Shown here: positions 32,647-42,038 of the stretch, piece after piece
Layout: each line of letters starts with the position of its first letter
Position numbering within the stretch: the stretch's first letter is position 1
Assembly: GCA_902591535.1 (NCBI GenBank)
Contig: CACJBA010000002.1
Location: 62,001 to 126,000 of the forward strand
Direction of reading: 5' to 3'
DNA: 64,000 bases
From: an uncultured Pelagibacteraceae bacterium
GTDB lineage: Bacteria; Pseudomonadota; Alphaproteobacteria; Pelagibacterales; Pelagibacteraceae
The notes under the pieces: generated by a model
The model's database searches: none
What the model saw: the letters and a program-made list of their open reading frames with translations, nothing else
Told to the model about the DNA's origin: nothing
Made by a program: the position numbers and the translations under genes

Positions 32647-33732
32647 ATGTCTAAAAATCCAGAATTCGTTAAATTCGATAAAGTAGATAAAAGTTATGAC
32701 GGTAAAGTTCTTGTCGTCAAAGATCTTCAATTAGATATTGCAGAAGGTGAATTTATAACAATGCTTGGTCCGTCTGGATCAGGTAAGACAACATGTTTAA
32801 TGATGTTGGCTGGATTTGAAACTCCAACTCATGGTGAAATATTATTAGACGGAAATATAATTTCAAATATCCCTCCTCATAAAAGAGGAATTGGAATGGT
32901 GTTTCAAAACTATGCATTATTCCCACATATGACAGTTTATGAAAACTTAGCTTTCCCTTTAAGAGTAAGAAAAGTTGAAAAAGACGAAATTGATAAAAAA
33001 GTTGATAAGGCTTTGTCGATGGTTTCATTAAACGGATTTGAAACTAGAATGCCAGCCCAACTTTCAGGTGGTCAACAACAAAGAGTTGCTGTAGCAAGAG
33101 CTTTAGTATTTGACCCAGCAGTTGTTTTAATGGACGAACCTTTAGGAGCGTTAGATAAAAATTTGAGAGAAAGTATGCAATATGAAATTAAACATATTCA
33201 CGAAAGTATTGGAGTAACGGTTGTTTATGTAACTCATGATCAAAGTGAAGCTTTGACAATGTCCAATAGAATTGCAGTTTTCAATGATGGAAAAGTTCAA
33301 CAATTATCAGACCCAGCTGAATTATATGAAAAACCTGTAAATTCGTTTGTCGCTGAATTTATTGGTGAGAATAATACTTTTAATGGAGAAGTTACAGATA
33401 TTGATAAAGATAAATGTAAAGTTAAACTTGCGAATTCAGAAATATTAGCCAATCCTATTTCAGTTAAATCCAAAGGAGAAAAAACTACAGTTTCATTAAG
33501 ACCCGAGAGGGCACTAATAAATCCAAAAGATAAAATGGATAATATGTTTACTGGAAAGATAGAGGAAGTTATTTATCATGGTGACCATACAAGAGTTAGG
33601 TTAAATCTTTTAGGTAGCTCAGAATTTATTTTAAAAGTTCCAAATAGCACGTCCAATCTAGAGCTAAAAGTAAGTCAGGATATTAAAATTGGATGGAACA
33701 GCTTAGATGCTAGGGCTTTAGACCCAAAATAA
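32647..33732 (+). CDS. PotA-type ABC transporter ATPase
   Basis: 361 residues. Walker A GPSGSGKTTCL, MVFQNYALFPHMTV, signature LSGGQQQRVAVARAL, Walker B VVLMDEPLGALDKNLR and H-loop THDQSEALTMSN are intact. The C-terminal TOBE domain (about 285-361) has SLRPERALI. Family of spermidine/putrescine and related cation transporters. In gene order it comes before its binding protein and permeases and 45 bp after the DoeA-like gene, so ectoine-like or polyamine-like compounds are both possible. Confidence 0.88.
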   Translation: MSKNPEFVKFDKVDKSYDGKVLVVKDLQLDIAEGEFITMLGPSGSGKTTCLMMLAGFETPTHGEILLDGNIISNIPPHKRGIGMVFQNYALFPHMTVYENLAFPLRVRKVEKDEIDKKVDKALSMVSLNGFETRMPAQLSGGQQQRVAVARALVFDPAVVLMDEPLGALDKNLRESMQYEIKHIHESIGVTVVYVTHDQSEALTMSNRIAVFNDGKVQQLSDPAELYEKPVNSFVAEFIGENNTFNGEVTDIDKDKCKVKLANSEILANPISVKSKGEKTTVSLRPERALINPKDKMDNMFTGKIEEVIYHGDHTRVRLNLLGSSEFILKVPNSTSNLELKVSQDIKIGWNSLDARALDPK

Positions 33733-33765
33733 ATATATTATTACTGTAAAGACAAAAAAGAGCTG

Positions 33766-33794
33766 TTGACTTAAGTTAGTCTATTTGTTGTAAT
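33766..33794 (+). promoter_or_regulatory. sigma-70-type promoter before the PotD-like gene
   Basis: TTGACT (33766-33771), a 17-bp spacer and TGTAAT (33789-33794), about 47 bp before the start codon at 33841. It would give the binding-protein gene its own transcript, separate from the ATPase gene upstream. The Shine-Dalgarno GGAGG lies at 33832-33836. Confidence 0.55.
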
Positions 33795-33840
33795 TTTGTT
33801 TATATAAATTAATTTATATCAACGTTTAAACGGAGGAATA

Positions 33841-34962
33841 ATGAAGAAATTAAGTAAATTATTACTAGCTCTTTCTTTTGCTCTATCTATAACTTCATCA
33901 GCATTTGCAGTAACTGTTGCATCTTGGGGTGGAGCTTATACAGAGTCTCAGAAGTTAGGGTATGGTGATCCGACTGCTAAAGCACTAGGAATAGAAATCA
34001 ACTGGGTTGACTATTCTGGTGGTTTATCAGAAATCAAAGCACAAAAAGAAGCAGGTGCTATTACTTGGGATATCATAGATTTATTTGCATTCGATACTAT
34101 TAATGGATGTGATGAAGGTTTATTTGTTAAATTTGATTTTGACAAAGACTTCCCAGCTGCACCAGATGGAACTCCTGCAAGTGAAGACTTCTTCACAGGT
34201 ATGCCGAGTGAATGTGCTGTAGGTAACATTTTATATTCTTGGAACTATGCATATGACACAAGAAAATTTAGTGGTTCAAAAGCTCCTACAAAAATTAAGG
34301 ACTTTTTTAACACTAAAAAATTCCCAGGAAAAAGAGCAATCTATACTAGTGCTTTAACTAATTTAGAAATTGCATTAGCTGCGGATGGTGTGAAATTAGG
34401 TGACGGCGGAACTAGAGTTTATAGAAAACTTTTAGAAGACGGTGGAATCGAAAGAGCGATGAATAAAATCAAAGCTTTATGTACAGATCCAAATGGTGGA
34501 TGTGTTTTCTGGTCTGCAGGTGCTCAACCACCTGAACTATTAGTTGCTGGTGAAGTTGTAATGGCAACTGGTTGGAATGGAAGATTCTTTAACGCTGAAG
34601 TTGGAGAAAACGCTCCAATTAAACAAGTATGGGATGGTCAAGGTTTAGACTACGAATATTTTGCACTTGTTAAAGGTGGACCAGATGAAGCAAATGCTAA
34701 AAAAGCTTTAGCTATGATGACTAACACAGAAATGTTAGCTGGTAGCGCGAAGTATATTGCATATGCTCCATGGAGAAAATCATCTCTTGATGTAATTACT
34801 GCTGGTGAGCCTTGGTACAAAGATGGTAAAACAAATATGATGCCACAAATGCCAACTGCTCCTGCAAACACTAAGAACTATTTCTTAGTAGACCCATTCT
34901 TCTGGGCTGATAACAATACTGAAATCAGTGAGATGTGGGAAGCAATGAAAGCAGGCCTATAA
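33841..34962 (+). CDS. PotD-type substrate-binding protein
   Basis: 373 residues, signal peptide 1-23 (MKKLSKLLLALSFALS..AFA). The mature start VTVASWGGAYTESQKLG is typical of the PotD/type 2 binding protein family that takes polyamines, opines and related amines. Four cysteines could pair. It has its own likely promoter and a strong Shine-Dalgarno, and a stem-loop follows, all in line with high expression. Ligand is uncertain: polyamine by family, ectoine-like by the upstream genes. Confidence 0.88.
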   Translation: MKKLSKLLLALSFALSITSSAFAVTVASWGGAYTESQKLGYGDPTAKALGIEINWVDYSGGLSEIKAQKEAGAITWDIIDLFAFDTINGCDEGLFVKFDFDKDFPAAPDGTPASEDFFTGMPSECAVGNILYSWNYAYDTRKFSGSKAPTKIKDFFNTKKFPGKRAIYTSALTNLEIALAADGVKLGDGGTRVYRKLLEDGGIERAMNKIKALCTDPNGGCVFWSAGAQPPELLVAGEVVMATGWNGRFFNAEVGENAPIKQVWDGQGLDYEYFALVKGGPDEANAKKALAMMTNTEMLAGSAKYIAYAPWRKSSLDVITAGEPWYKDGKTNMMPQMPTAPANTKNYFLVDPFFWADNNTEISEMWEAMKAGL

Positions 34963-34997
34963 TTTCAGTTTTAAACACTGAATTTATATAATATATT

Positions 34998-35031
34998 TAG
35001 GGCGGTTATTTTATAACCGCCCTATTTTTTT
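34998..35031 (+). terminator. stem-loop between PotD-like and PotB-like genes
   Basis: TAGGGCGGTTAT pairs over 12 bp with ATAACCGCCCTA around TTT, followed by seven Ts (35025-35031). A textbook intrinsic terminator 35 bp after the binding-protein stop. The permease ATG (35032) follows the last T at once, so no Shine-Dalgarno fits between; read-through and initiation must work around the hairpin. Confidence 0.85.
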
Positions 35032-36297
35032 ATGAGCTCTGAAACAAAACAAATTTTAACAACTGACGGAATACCTTTAGAGGTCAGTCTAAAAAAAGCA
35101 GAAAAGAAGAATAAGATAAAGGCATTTCTTCTTGTAGCTCCATTGCTATTATTTCTTATAATTACTTATATTTTTCCAATAGGAGATATGTTTATGAGAA
35201 GTGTTGACGACAAAATGGTTACCAACATGCTTCCTAAAACTTTTAAAGCTATGGAAAAATGGGAAAATTTAGATGAGTTGCCCCCAGAGGAAGTTTACCG
35301 GGGTTTTTATGAGGATTACAAATTACTTGCTGAAAATCAACAGCATGGAAAGTTAGGTCAAAGATTAAATAAAGAGAAAAACGGTTTTAACACCATCACA
35401 AAAAAACTTTTTAGACAAATAAAAAGAAACAAAATTGATGAGAGTGCCAGCATAAAAGAGCAAATTAATAAAATCCATAAAAGATGGAGAAACGTAGAAT
35501 ATTGGCAAGCAATTAAAAGAACTGCGCCTCCTTATACAATGGCAAAGTATTTAAAGGGTATGGATATGTATTTTGCTGCAGATGGTAGTATCGCACAAGT
35601 AGATGAGGATAGAAGAATTCATAGAATTCTATGGCTTAGAACATTAGAAATAGCTTTTTTTGTTACACTTTTTTGCTTTTTTATGGGTTACCCGATAGCT
35701 CATTTACTGGCAACACTTCCGATGAAGTACAGCAACTTATTAATGATCTGTGTACTTCTTCCATTTTGGACTTCTTTACTAGTTAGGACAGCAAGTTGGA
35801 TGATCTTGTTACAACAGCAAGGATTAGTTAATGATTTCTTTGTAATGATCGGTTTAGTCGGAGACGATAACCGACCAGAAATGATGTATAATAAGGTTGG
35901 AACTTACGTTGCAATGACACAAATCTTATTGCCATTTATGGTTTTACCTTTGTACAGTGTAATGAAAACAATTTCACCAAGTCTGATGAGAGCTGGTAAG
36001 TCTTTGGGCGGTACACCTTTCGTTGCGTTTTGGAAAGTTTACTTTCCATTAACAATACCAGGAATTGGTGCTGGATGTTTATTAGTTTTCATTTTAGCGA
36101 TAGGATACTACATAACCCCAGCTTTAGTTGGAGGTGCATCTGGAACGTTGATTAGTAATCAAATTGCATTTCATATGAAAACAACCTTAGATTGGAGCTT
36201 TGCTTCAGCAATGGGATTAATGTTGTTATCTGGAGTTTTAGTTATCTATTGGATTTATAATAAATTAGTTGGAGTTGATAATATTAAATTAGGATAA
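35032..36297 (+). CDS. PotB-type ABC transporter permease
   Basis: 421 residues, longer than the usual 280-300. The first helix is near 29-50, then comes a charged soluble stretch of about 140 residues (50-190), then five helices. The EAA-type loop RAGKSLGGTPFVAFWKVYFP marks the ATPase contact. The large loop after helix 1 is common in a marine PotB subgroup but its role is unknown. Start ATG is placed directly after the T tract of the stem-loop; no other in-frame start gives helix 1 with a better ribosome site. Confidence 0.85.
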   Translation: MSSETKQILTTDGIPLEVSLKKAEKKNKIKAFLLVAPLLLFLIITYIFPIGDMFMRSVDDKMVTNMLPKTFKAMEKWENLDELPPEEVYRGFYEDYKLLAENQQHGKLGQRLNKEKNGFNTITKKLFRQIKRNKIDESASIKEQINKIHKRWRNVEYWQAIKRTAPPYTMAKYLKGMDMYFAADGSIAQVDEDRRIHRILWLRTLEIAFFVTLFCFFMGYPIAHLLATLPMKYSNLLMICVLLPFWTSLLVRTASWMILLQQQGLVNDFFVMIGLVGDDNRPEMMYNKVGTYVAMTQILLPFMVLPLYSVMKTISPSLMRAGKSLGGTPFVAFWKVYFPLTIPGIGAGCLLVFILAIGYYITPALVGGASGTLISNQIAFHMKTTLDWSFASAMGLMLLSGVLVIYWIYNKLVGVDNIKLG

Positions 36298-36298
36298 T

Positions 36299-37153
36299 AT
36301 GGCATTACCAAGTTATACAGAGACAAGATATAGAGTTTGGCATTACATATATATTGCTATTTGTACATTTGTTTTTTTCTTTTTGATTGCACCTCTATTT
36401 GTAATTTTTCCTTTGTCTTTCAATGCAGAAGAATTTTTAGTTTTTTCTGAAGGAATGAAAAATCTCGATCCAGATGCATTCTCTTTAAGATGGTATAAAG
36501 ATATGGTTTATGGAACAAAAAATCCGTGGGGATTAGCTGCAAAAAATAGTTTTATTATTGCAATATTTGCAACTATTGGATCAATTATTTTAGGAACTTT
36601 GGCAGCATTAGGTCTAAGTAGTAGACATATGCCATATAAGGGAATTATCATGGCAACCTTAATATCACCGATGATTGTTCCATTAATTATTTCTGGTGTT
36701 GCAATCTTCTTTTTTATGGCAAAAGCTGGTTTAGCAGCAACTCACACAGGAATAGTATTGGCTCATATAATACTAGGAACACCATTTGTAGTTATAACAG
36801 TAACAGCCACATTATCTGGATTCGATCACAGTGTTACAAGAGCTGCTGCAAGCTTGGGCAGTAATCCAGTAAATACTTTTATGAAAATTACTCTACCATT
36901 AATATTACCAGGAGTAATTTCTGGAGGATTGTTTGCTTTTGTAACTTCATTTGATGAAGTAGTTGTTGTTTTATTTCTTGCAGGATTAGAAAACACAACA
37001 ATACCAGTTCAAATGTGGACAGGTTTAAGGGAGCAACTAAGCCCAACAATTCTTGCTGTAGCCACATGTCTTATTCTTCTGTCTACATTGATATTATTAA
37101 GTGCAGAGCTTCTTAGAAGACGATCAGAGAGATTAAGAGGAATTAATAGATAA
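36299..37153 (+). CDS. PotC-type ABC transporter permease
   Basis: 284 residues, six helices, normal for PotC. EAA loop RAAASLGSNPVNTFMKITLP; N-terminal RVWHYIYIAICTFVFFF starts helix 1. It begins 1 bp after the PotB-like stop. It completes the four-gene transporter (ATPase, binding protein, two permeases). The convergent thiolase gene ends 5 bp away, with no clear terminator between. Confidence 0.88.
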   Translation: MALPSYTETRYRVWHYIYIAICTFVFFFLIAPLFVIFPLSFNAEEFLVFSEGMKNLDPDAFSLRWYKDMVYGTKNPWGLAAKNSFIIAIFATIGSIILGTLAALGLSSRHMPYKGIIMATLISPMIVPLIISGVAIFFFMAKAGLAATHTGIVLAHIILGTPFVVITVTATLSGFDHSVTRAAASLGSNPVNTFMKITLPLILPGVISGGLFAFVTSFDEVVVVLFLAGLENTTIPVQMWTGLREQLSPTILAVATCLILLSTLILLSAELLRRRSERLRGINR

Positions 37154-37158
37154 AATAT

Positions 37159-38286
37159 TTATATTTTCTCTATAATTGTTGCAATACCCATACCTAAACC
37201 AATGCATTGAGTTGAAAGAGCGTATCTTTTATCCTCTCGTTTTAATAATTCTGCAGCTTTACCAGTAATCCTAGCTCCTGTTGCTCCTAAAGGATGCCCG
37301 AGCGCAATAGCACCACCATCTATATTTATTTTTTGTTTTTCCATGCCTAATTCTTTAATACAAGCTAAAGATTGTGAGGCAAAAGCTTCGTTTAACTCAA
37401 TAATGTCTATATCTTTAATTGTAAGATTTGCTCTTTTAAGAGCCTTTTTAGTTGCTGATATTGGTCCTAAACCCATAAAATTCGGGTCACAACCCTCTAC
37501 CGCTGTAGATTTAATTCTACCAAGAATTTCTAAATTATTTTCTTTGGCAAAATTTTCCTCACATATTAATGTTACAGCCGCACCATCCGTAAGTGGCGAT
37601 GAAGTAGCTGCAGTTACAGTGCCATTTTCATCAAAAGCTAATTTTAGACTATCTAATTTTTCCATTGTACTATTCGGCCTTATATTGCCATCAACTTCAC
37701 AATTAGCAATTTTTGTAATTTCATTTTTAAAATTTCCATTCACTTGTGCTTTATTTGCTTTGGAGTGACTTTCAAGAGCAAATTCTTGTTGTTCGTTTCT
37801 CGAAATTTTGTATTTTTTTGCAACATTCTCTGCAGTAAGTCCCATTGAAAGATATAGGTGTGGGTTTTGTTTATCAGTGTCGGAATAAGGGTATGGCATA
37901 GGTTCAAAACCAGTTCTAACTCTTGTCATACTTTCAACTCCGCCACATAAAAAAACTTTACCAGATCCCATTGAAATTTTTCCTGCTGCAATATGAATTG
38001 CTTCCATTGAAGAACCACACCATCTATCAACAGTCATGCCTGAAGTTTTTATTTTTAAGTCAGATAAAAAAGTTACTAATCTTCCAATATTAAAACATTG
38101 TTCACCTACCTGAAAAGCACAACCAACTATCACATCCTCTATAGTTTCAGGATTTATTTTTGATTTCGATACAAGATTTTTAATAACATCTGCCAATAAA
38201 TTTACTGGTTTTACATCAATTAGCTCTCCTTTATTTGCCATCGTAAATGGAGATCTTGAATAACCAGCAATTACAGAATTATACAT
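37159..38286 (-). CDS. acetyl-CoA acyltransferase (thiolase)
   Basis: 375 residues, thiolase family, slightly short of the usual 390. Nucleophile Cys in DRWCGSSMEAIH, GGAIALGHPLGATGAR with the catalytic His, and STQCIGLGMG with the second Cys. It diverges by 108 bp from the FadN-type gene, so the two very probably act together in beta-oxidation: this enzyme cleaves 3-ketoacyl-CoA with CoA. Degradative (FadA) rather than biosynthetic is an inference from that neighbour. Confidence 0.9.
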   Translation of the reverse strand: MYNSVIAGYSRSPFTMANKGELIDVKPVNLLADVIKNLVSKSKINPETIEDVIVGCAFQVGEQCFNIGRLVTFLSDLKIKTSGMTVDRWCGSSMEAIHIAAGKISMGSGKVFLCGGVESMTRVRTGFEPMPYPYSDTDKQNPHLYLSMGLTAENVAKKYKISRNEQQEFALESHSKANKAQVNGNFKNEITKIANCEVDGNIRPNSTMEKLDSLKLAFDENGTVTAATSSPLTDGAAVTLICEENFAKENNLEILGRIKSTAVEGCDPNFMGLGPISATKKALKRANLTIKDIDIIELNEAFASQSLACIKELGMEKQKINIDGGAIALGHPLGATGARITGKAAELLKREDKRYALSTQCIGLGMGIATIIEKI

Positions 38287-38394
38287 TTTTAACTTTAAAA
38301 TTTTCTTTATTTATATACTTTATTAAAATTAATTAAGCAGGAAATTTGTCTTATTTCAAGTTTTTGATTGATGAACTAAAAAGTTAGAATATTT

Positions 38395-40617
38395 ATGGAT
38401 ATAAAAAAAGTAGTTGTAATAGGCTCTGGAACCATGGGTAGTGGTATAGCAGCTCATTTATGTAATGCAGGCATACCGGTTACTTTACTAGATCTAACCA
38501 CAGAAATAAGTGAAAAAGCTAGAGAAAGAATTCATAAATCGAGACCTCCGCTGTTAATAGATAAAACCAAAATCAACAATATCAATGTTGGAAACATTAA
38601 TGAAAATTTTGATGTTGTAAAAGATGCAGATTGGATTGTAGAGGCAGTGGTAGAAAGAATAGATATAAAACATAATATTTATGAAAAAATATTTAAGAAT
38701 AGAAAAAAAGGGGCAATAGTTTCGTCAAACACCTCATCAATTCCAATTAAAGTTTTATCTGAAAAATTATCTAATGAAGAAAAAAAAGATTTTTGCATAA
38801 CCCACTTCTTTAATCCTGTAAGATATATGGGATTATTGGAAATTGTTAAAAATGAAAATAACGATTTAAATAAAATCAATTCTCTAAAGAAATTTTGTGA
38901 AGTTGAACTTGGAAAAGGAGCTATAGTTTGTAACGATACTCCAGGTTTTTTAGGCAATAGGATTGGTGTTTATGCGATGCAGGTTGCAATGACAGAAGCT
39001 TTTAAAATGAAACTTACTATAGAAGAAGCAGACGCAGTTTTTGGTAGACCAATGGGTATACCCAAAACTGGAGTGTTTGGTTTATATGATCTAATAGGGA
39101 TTGATTTGATGGCTGATGTATTGAAAAGCTTTATGAAAGAATTATCAGATCAAGATGAATTTAAAATTGTTGCGAAAGAAATTCCACTTGTAAAAAAATT
39201 GATCGATACAGGTTATACAGGCCGTAAAGGAAAAGGTGGATTTTATAGAATGAATAAAAATGGAGATCAAAAAATTTTAGAAGCTATAAATCTAGAAACA
39301 GGCGATTACTCACCATCGAAAAAAATAGAGTTAGGAATTGATACAGTTGATATAAATAGTTTAATAAACCGAAAAGATAAGTTTGGAGAATATGCTTGGA
39401 TAGTTACTTCTAAAATAATTAAATATGCATCCTCACTTGTTCCTGGAATCACAGATAAGTTTAATGATATCGATGAAGCTATGAGATTGGGTTTCAACTG
39501 GGCGATGGGTCCGTTTGAAATGTTGAGATCAATAGGAGTAAAGAATTTTTTTAATAGAATTGATAATTTTGAAAATAATAAATTTTTAGAAAATTTATCA
39601 AAAACAAAAGATGAAAATTTTTATGGAGAAAGACAACTTTATACAAGTATTCAAACTTTAGGAAAAATAAGACCATCAGCGATTAAACTAGATAAAAACA
39701 ATTCTGCAGAAATTCATCGATTTAAAGATTTTAATATTGTTGAGTTTACGACAAAAGCTTGTGCATTAGATTATGACTCTATGGATGCTTTAAAAAATGC
39801 AACCGATAAACCTTTAATTGTAATGAATGAAAGTATGCAATTTTCAGCAGGTGTAAACTTAAGTTATACAATGAATTTCGCTGATAAAGGTGATTTTAAA
39901 TCAATTGAAAAATTTATTAAATATTTTCAAGATACTTGTAAAACTTTAAAATATTCTAAATATCCTGTTGTGTCAGCTCCATCTGGACTCACTCTAGGTG
40001 GAGGTTTTGAAGTTTTAGTGCAAAGTAATTTCGTTGCTTCGCATACAAATTTAGTAATTGGTTTAGTTGAAACTATTGTTGGATTAGTTCCAGCAGGTGG
40101 AGGTTGTAAAGAAATGTTATGGAGATGGTCTCAAACCGAAGAGGCAAAATCAGATCCTGACTACGCCCCACTAAAAGTTTTTGATATAATTGGATATGCT
40201 AAAACTGCCACATCACCAATAGAGGCTGAACCTTTGAAGTATTTAAAACGTGAAGATAGAAAAATAATGAATAGAAATAGTCTTTTCGAAGAAGCAAAAA
40301 AACTAATCGATGAAAATTCTACATTTATTCCTCCAGAGGAATGTAGGTTTAACCTTTCTGGACAACCATTGAAAAATAAAATGGTTAAGATTTTAGAAAA
40401 ATTATATAACGAAAAGGTAATTTTAGATCATGGGATGCATGTGGGAACTGAACTTGCCAATGTTTTAAGCGGTGGTGATACAACTATTGAAAAAGTTCTA
40501 ACAGAAGATGATCTATACAAATTAGAATTAGAATCTTTTATGAGGTTGATAGAAACAAAACAAACTCAAGAAAGAATTAAGCATACATTATCAACCGGAA
40601 AACCTTTAGTTAATTAG
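38395..40617 (+). CDS. 3-hydroxyacyl-CoA dehydrogenase/enoyl-CoA hydratase (FadN-type)
   Basis: 740 residues. The dehydrogenase comes first: NAD-binding IGSGTMGSGIAAHL near 8-21, HFFNPVRYMGLLEIV in the middle, 3HCDH C-terminal repeats to about 390. The enoyl-CoA hydratase/isomerase domain follows (about 430-740), with GLTLGGGFEVLVQS and VGLVPAGGG forming the oxyanion and catalytic regions. FadB/FadJ have the opposite order; this order is known from Bacillus FadN. It gives two beta-oxidation steps in one chain; the thiolase is divergent. Its end overlaps the convergent cyclophilin gene by 8 bp. Confidence 0.9.
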   Translation: MDIKKVVVIGSGTMGSGIAAHLCNAGIPVTLLDLTTEISEKARERIHKSRPPLLIDKTKINNINVGNINENFDVVKDADWIVEAVVERIDIKHNIYEKIFKNRKKGAIVSSNTSSIPIKVLSEKLSNEEKKDFCITHFFNPVRYMGLLEIVKNENNDLNKINSLKKFCEVELGKGAIVCNDTPGFLGNRIGVYAMQVAMTEAFKMKLTIEEADAVFGRPMGIPKTGVFGLYDLIGIDLMADVLKSFMKELSDQDEFKIVAKEIPLVKKLIDTGYTGRKGKGGFYRMNKNGDQKILEAINLETGDYSPSKKIELGIDTVDINSLINRKDKFGEYAWIVTSKIIKYASSLVPGITDKFNDIDEAMRLGFNWAMGPFEMLRSIGVKNFFNRIDNFENNKFLENLSKTKDENFYGERQLYTSIQTLGKIRPSAIKLDKNNSAEIHRFKDFNIVEFTTKACALDYDSMDALKNATDKPLIVMNESMQFSAGVNLSYTMNFADKGDFKSIEKFIKYFQDTCKTLKYSKYPVVSAPSGLTLGGGFEVLVQSNFVASHTNLVIGLVETIVGLVPAGGGCKEMLWRWSQTEEAKSDPDYAPLKVFDIIGYAKTATSPIEAEPLKYLKREDRKIMNRNSLFEEAKKLIDENSTFIPPEECRFNLSGQPLKNKMVKILEKLYNEKVILDHGMHVGTELANVLSGGDTTIEKVLTEDDLYKLELESFMRLIETKQTQERIKHTLSTGKPLVN

Positions 40618-41260
40618 AATTTAACATTTTAAAGGTGTTAATATAATCAGGTCTTAAAACATAAATCGCTTTATTGCCTGTTTTAATTTTTGTTAAAATA
40701 TCCAATCCATGAATTACTTTACCAATTGGTGTGTATTCGCCTTGATAGATTGGAATTTCTTTCAAAGTAATAAAGAATTCACTATCCTCTGTATCAAATT
40801 CAGATGCTCTAGCAAAACCTACGCTTCCTTTTGTAAATACAAAATCATCACTTAGTTCAGACTTTAATAACCCTAATCCTGATTCACCGCTACCAATTTT
40901 GGAATAATCTAAATTATTTATATTTCCATATTCAATATCTCCAGCTTGTACAAAAGTATTTTCAGCAACTTTATAAAAGGCAGAACCATCATACATTTTT
41001 TTTTCAATTAAAATTTTAAATCTTTCAACAGATTTAGGAGAAATATCCGGATAAAGCTCAATAATTACATTTCCACATTCAACATTCATTACAGCAATAT
41101 TATTTGGTTTATTAAATTTTAGTTTACTTAAATTATTTTTTTCAACAAATAGACATTTATTTTTTAACAAAAAAAAAGATATTAATGTAAAAATTGAAAT
41201 ACTTATTAAAAATAAAAATAAAATTTTTTCTGACTTTGAAGCTTTTATTTTTTTAATCAT
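40610..41260 (-). CDS. membrane-anchored cyclophilin-type peptidyl-prolyl isomerase
   Basis: 216 residues. One N-terminal helix (about 12-34) anchors it, with the domain outside the cytoplasm. The cyclophilin domain follows: VIIELYPDISPKSVERFKIL, FYKVAENTFVQAGD, GSVGFARASEFDTEDSEFFI. Several of these differ from the classical FHRVI and QGGD; reduced activity is possible. It overlaps the HExxH protein gene by 4 bp, which suggests a joint role in the envelope. Confidence 0.82.
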   Translation of the reverse strand: MIKKIKASKSEKILFLFLISISIFTLISFFLLKNKCLFVEKNNLSKLKFNKPNNIAVMNVECGNVIIELYPDISPKSVERFKILIEKKMYDGSAFYKVAENTFVQAGDIEYGNINNLDYSKIGSGESGLGLLKSELSDDFVFTKGSVGFARASEFDTEDSEFFITLKEIPIYQGEYTPIGKVIHGLDILTKIKTGNKAIYVLRPDYINTFKMLNSN

Positions 41261-41985
41261 AAAATATTTTTATCTATTTTAGCTAAATTTAATTTTATAA
41301 AGTTCACCTTGTTATAAAGGACTTTGTCATTATTGATTTTTTTTTCAATTATTTCTTTATCAGTCATTAAAAAAGAAAAAATTTCAGCCATATCCTCAGA
41401 TGGAATAGATTTTGAATATTCTGTTAAAAAACCACTAGTATTTTCATAAAGATCTAAATTTAATCTATCTGAACAAGTTGAACAATCAGCGTAATTAAAA
41501 GATGTTTGATTAAATGAAGAAAATTCTTCTTCATTAAAATATTTAATGTGGCTATTTTGAATCATATGAAAAACTTCATGGTGTATCATTCTTTCAAAAT
41601 ATTTTTGGTTAAAATTAATATCTAAAATTAATGTTCTATTTTTGTTATCAGGTATTCCTCCTGTATTTATCTCAGAGATGAATAAATTTTCACAAAATAC
41701 AACATACTTTAGTTTTATTTTATTTAGAAAATTTGAATTATATCGATTAAGATTTTTTTCAATTATTTGAAATTTTGTATTTAAATTTTTTTTATTAGTC
41801 TTGTTACAAGTAATATTTTTATTTACACCAATGTTAAAATTACCTTTAGCATTCAAATAACGAATATTATTATCATTTTTTAATTTATAAATTTCTAAAT
41901 TTGGAATTTTTATCAGATTATAAATTTCATCAGCTTTTACATATGAAATTTGAAATATAAGAATAAATAAAAGTAATATTTTCAT
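41257..41985 (-). CDS. secreted HExxH protein, putative zinc metallopeptidase
   Basis: 242 residues, signal peptide 1-18 (MKILLLFILIFQISYVKA). H136-E-V-F-H140 in MIHHEVFHMIQNS is a zincin motif, and about 60 residues later PSEDMAEIFSFLM offers a glutamate of the kind that is the third zinc ligand in gluzincins. A CSTCS pair between them may bind metal or form a disulphide. No named family is recognised. It starts 53 bp from the divergent agmatinase gene and overlaps the cyclophilin gene by 4 bp. Confidence 0.68.
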   Translation of the reverse strand: MKILLLFILIFQISYVKADEIYNLIKIPNLEIYKLKNDNNIRYLNAKGNFNIGVNKNITCNKTNKKNLNTKFQIIEKNLNRYNSNFLNKIKLKYVVFCENLFISEINTGGIPDNKNRTLILDINFNQKYFERMIHHEVFHMIQNSHIKYFNEEEFSSFNQTSFNYADCSTCSDRLNLDLYENTSGFLTEYSKSIPSEDMAEIFSFLMTDKEIIEKKINNDKVLYNKVNFIKLNLAKIDKNIL

Positions 41986-42038
41986 TAAATTATTATAGAC
42001 GAATTAGATAAGATAATATTATCTTAGATTATTAAAAA

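Noticed and set aside
38395-40617. Reversed domain order of the beta-oxidation protein as an assembly error
   Set aside because: The dehydrogenase-first order is known from FadN-type proteins, and the frame is intact.
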